A stretch of 5,392 nucleotides of DNA from Oscillospiraceae bacterium (GTDB taxonomy: Bacteria > Bacillota > Clostridia > Oscillospirales > Oscillospiraceae), in contig JAEDJB010000121.1 in NCBI GenBank assembly GCA_016296565.1, positions 1 through 5,392 of the forward strand, written 5' to 3'. Position 1 is the stretch's first letter; every line of letters starts with the position of its first letter. Under the pieces are notes generated by a model, which had not been told where the DNA came from, ran no database searches, and saw only the letters and a list, made by a program, of their open reading frames with translations. The position numbers and the translations under genes are program-made. Of this stretch, positions 5,084-5,392 are shown in pieces.

Positions 5084-5386
5084 ATGGATGAACAAACCTG
5101 CTGCTGTCACAAGACCAAGATCCGCTCGGAGGAGGAATACAAGAGCCTGATCCACCGGCTCAACCGCATCGAGGGTCAGATCCGGGGCATCCGGGGCATG
5201 GTGGAGAAAAGCGCTTACTGCACGGATATCCTCACCCAGGTGGCCGCGGCCAACGCCGCCCTCAACGCCTTCAGCAAGGAGCTGCTGTCCCAGCACATCC
5301 GCACCTGCGTGGCCCAGGACATCCGGGAGGGCAAGGACGAGACCATCGACGAACTGGTGGCCACCCTGCAAAAACTCATGAAATGA
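5084..5386 (+). CDS. csoR: Copper-sensing transcriptional repressor CsoR
   Basis: A 100-residue, all-helical DNA-binding repressor of the CsoR/RcnR (DUF156) family. It holds its operator when metal-free and lets go when Cu(I) binds. RLNRIEGQIRGI (25-36) is the conserved first helix that contributes the DNA-binding face. Cys46 (in YCTDIL), His71 and Cys75 (in QHIRTC) form the Cys-His-Cys Cu(I) site, and these together with Tyr45 and Glu90 agree with the copper members rather than the nickel (RcnR) or formaldehyde (FrmR) members. Length is normal. An extra CCCH cluster at residues 6-9 lies before the core. The SD GAGGAGG at 5069-5075 is eight bases from ATG. It has its own promoter and operator, and a matching operator lies ahead of the HMA-TauE-cupredoxin operon. 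The persulfide sensor CstR is the main alternative; it lacks the His ligand present here. The gene is complete and ends 6 bp before the window edge. Confidence 0.93.
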   Translation: MDEQTCCCHKTKIRSEEEYKSLIHRLNRIEGQIRGIRGMVEKSAYCTDILTQVAAANAALNAFSKELLSQHIRTCVAQDIREGKDETIDELVATLQKLMK

Positions 5387-5392
5387 GGGCAA

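Overview
This is a GC-rich stretch of bacterial chromosome. Codon use, strong GGAGG-type ribosome binding sites, SigA-like promoters and the protein families (PdaB-type polysaccharide deacetylase, clostridial CsoR, HMA-TauE-cupredoxin fusion) suggest an anaerobic Gram-positive, most likely a high-GC gut clostridium of the Oscillospiraceae (Flavonifractor/Lawsonibacter-like). The taxonomic placement is inference.

Left part (1-2880). The window opens in the 3' end of a plus-strand polysaccharide deacetylase gene. A 13-bp bidirectional terminator (350-380) separates it from two minus-strand genes that converge on it. In transcription order these are a class II glutamine amidotransferase of the YafJ/EgtC type (2780-2007) and a glutamate-cysteine ligase family protein (1808-429). 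The pairing recalls EgtA/EgtC of ergothioneine synthesis, but no EgtB or EgtD is present here. Between the two genes lies a visibly AT-rich island of about 157 bp (1850-2006). It is made almost entirely of perfect hairpins, is bounded by near-identical terminal inverted repeats and has a possible TTA target duplication, so it looks like a MITE-like insertion. The proposed insertion borders fall on the stop codon of one gene and inside the predicted -10 box of the other.

Right part (2930-5392). This is a plus-strand copper-responsive module. A promoter with an ATACCC-N5-GGGTAT operator precedes a fusion protein: an N-terminal heavy-metal-associated (HMA) domain, a TauE/SafE or DsbD_2 type membrane domain, and a C-terminal cupredoxin-like domain. 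A gene for a membrane-anchored, FtrD-like (DUF2318) cysteine-rich protein follows after 31 bp. A second, near-consensus promoter with the same operator then drives csoR, a copper-sensing repressor with the Cys-His-Cys ligand set. The simplest reading is that CsoR represses both promoters until Cu(I) binds, and that the two structural proteins capture Cu(I) and move it, or electrons, across the membrane. Whether a CopA ATPase or CopZ follows cannot be seen, because the window ends 6 bp after csoR.
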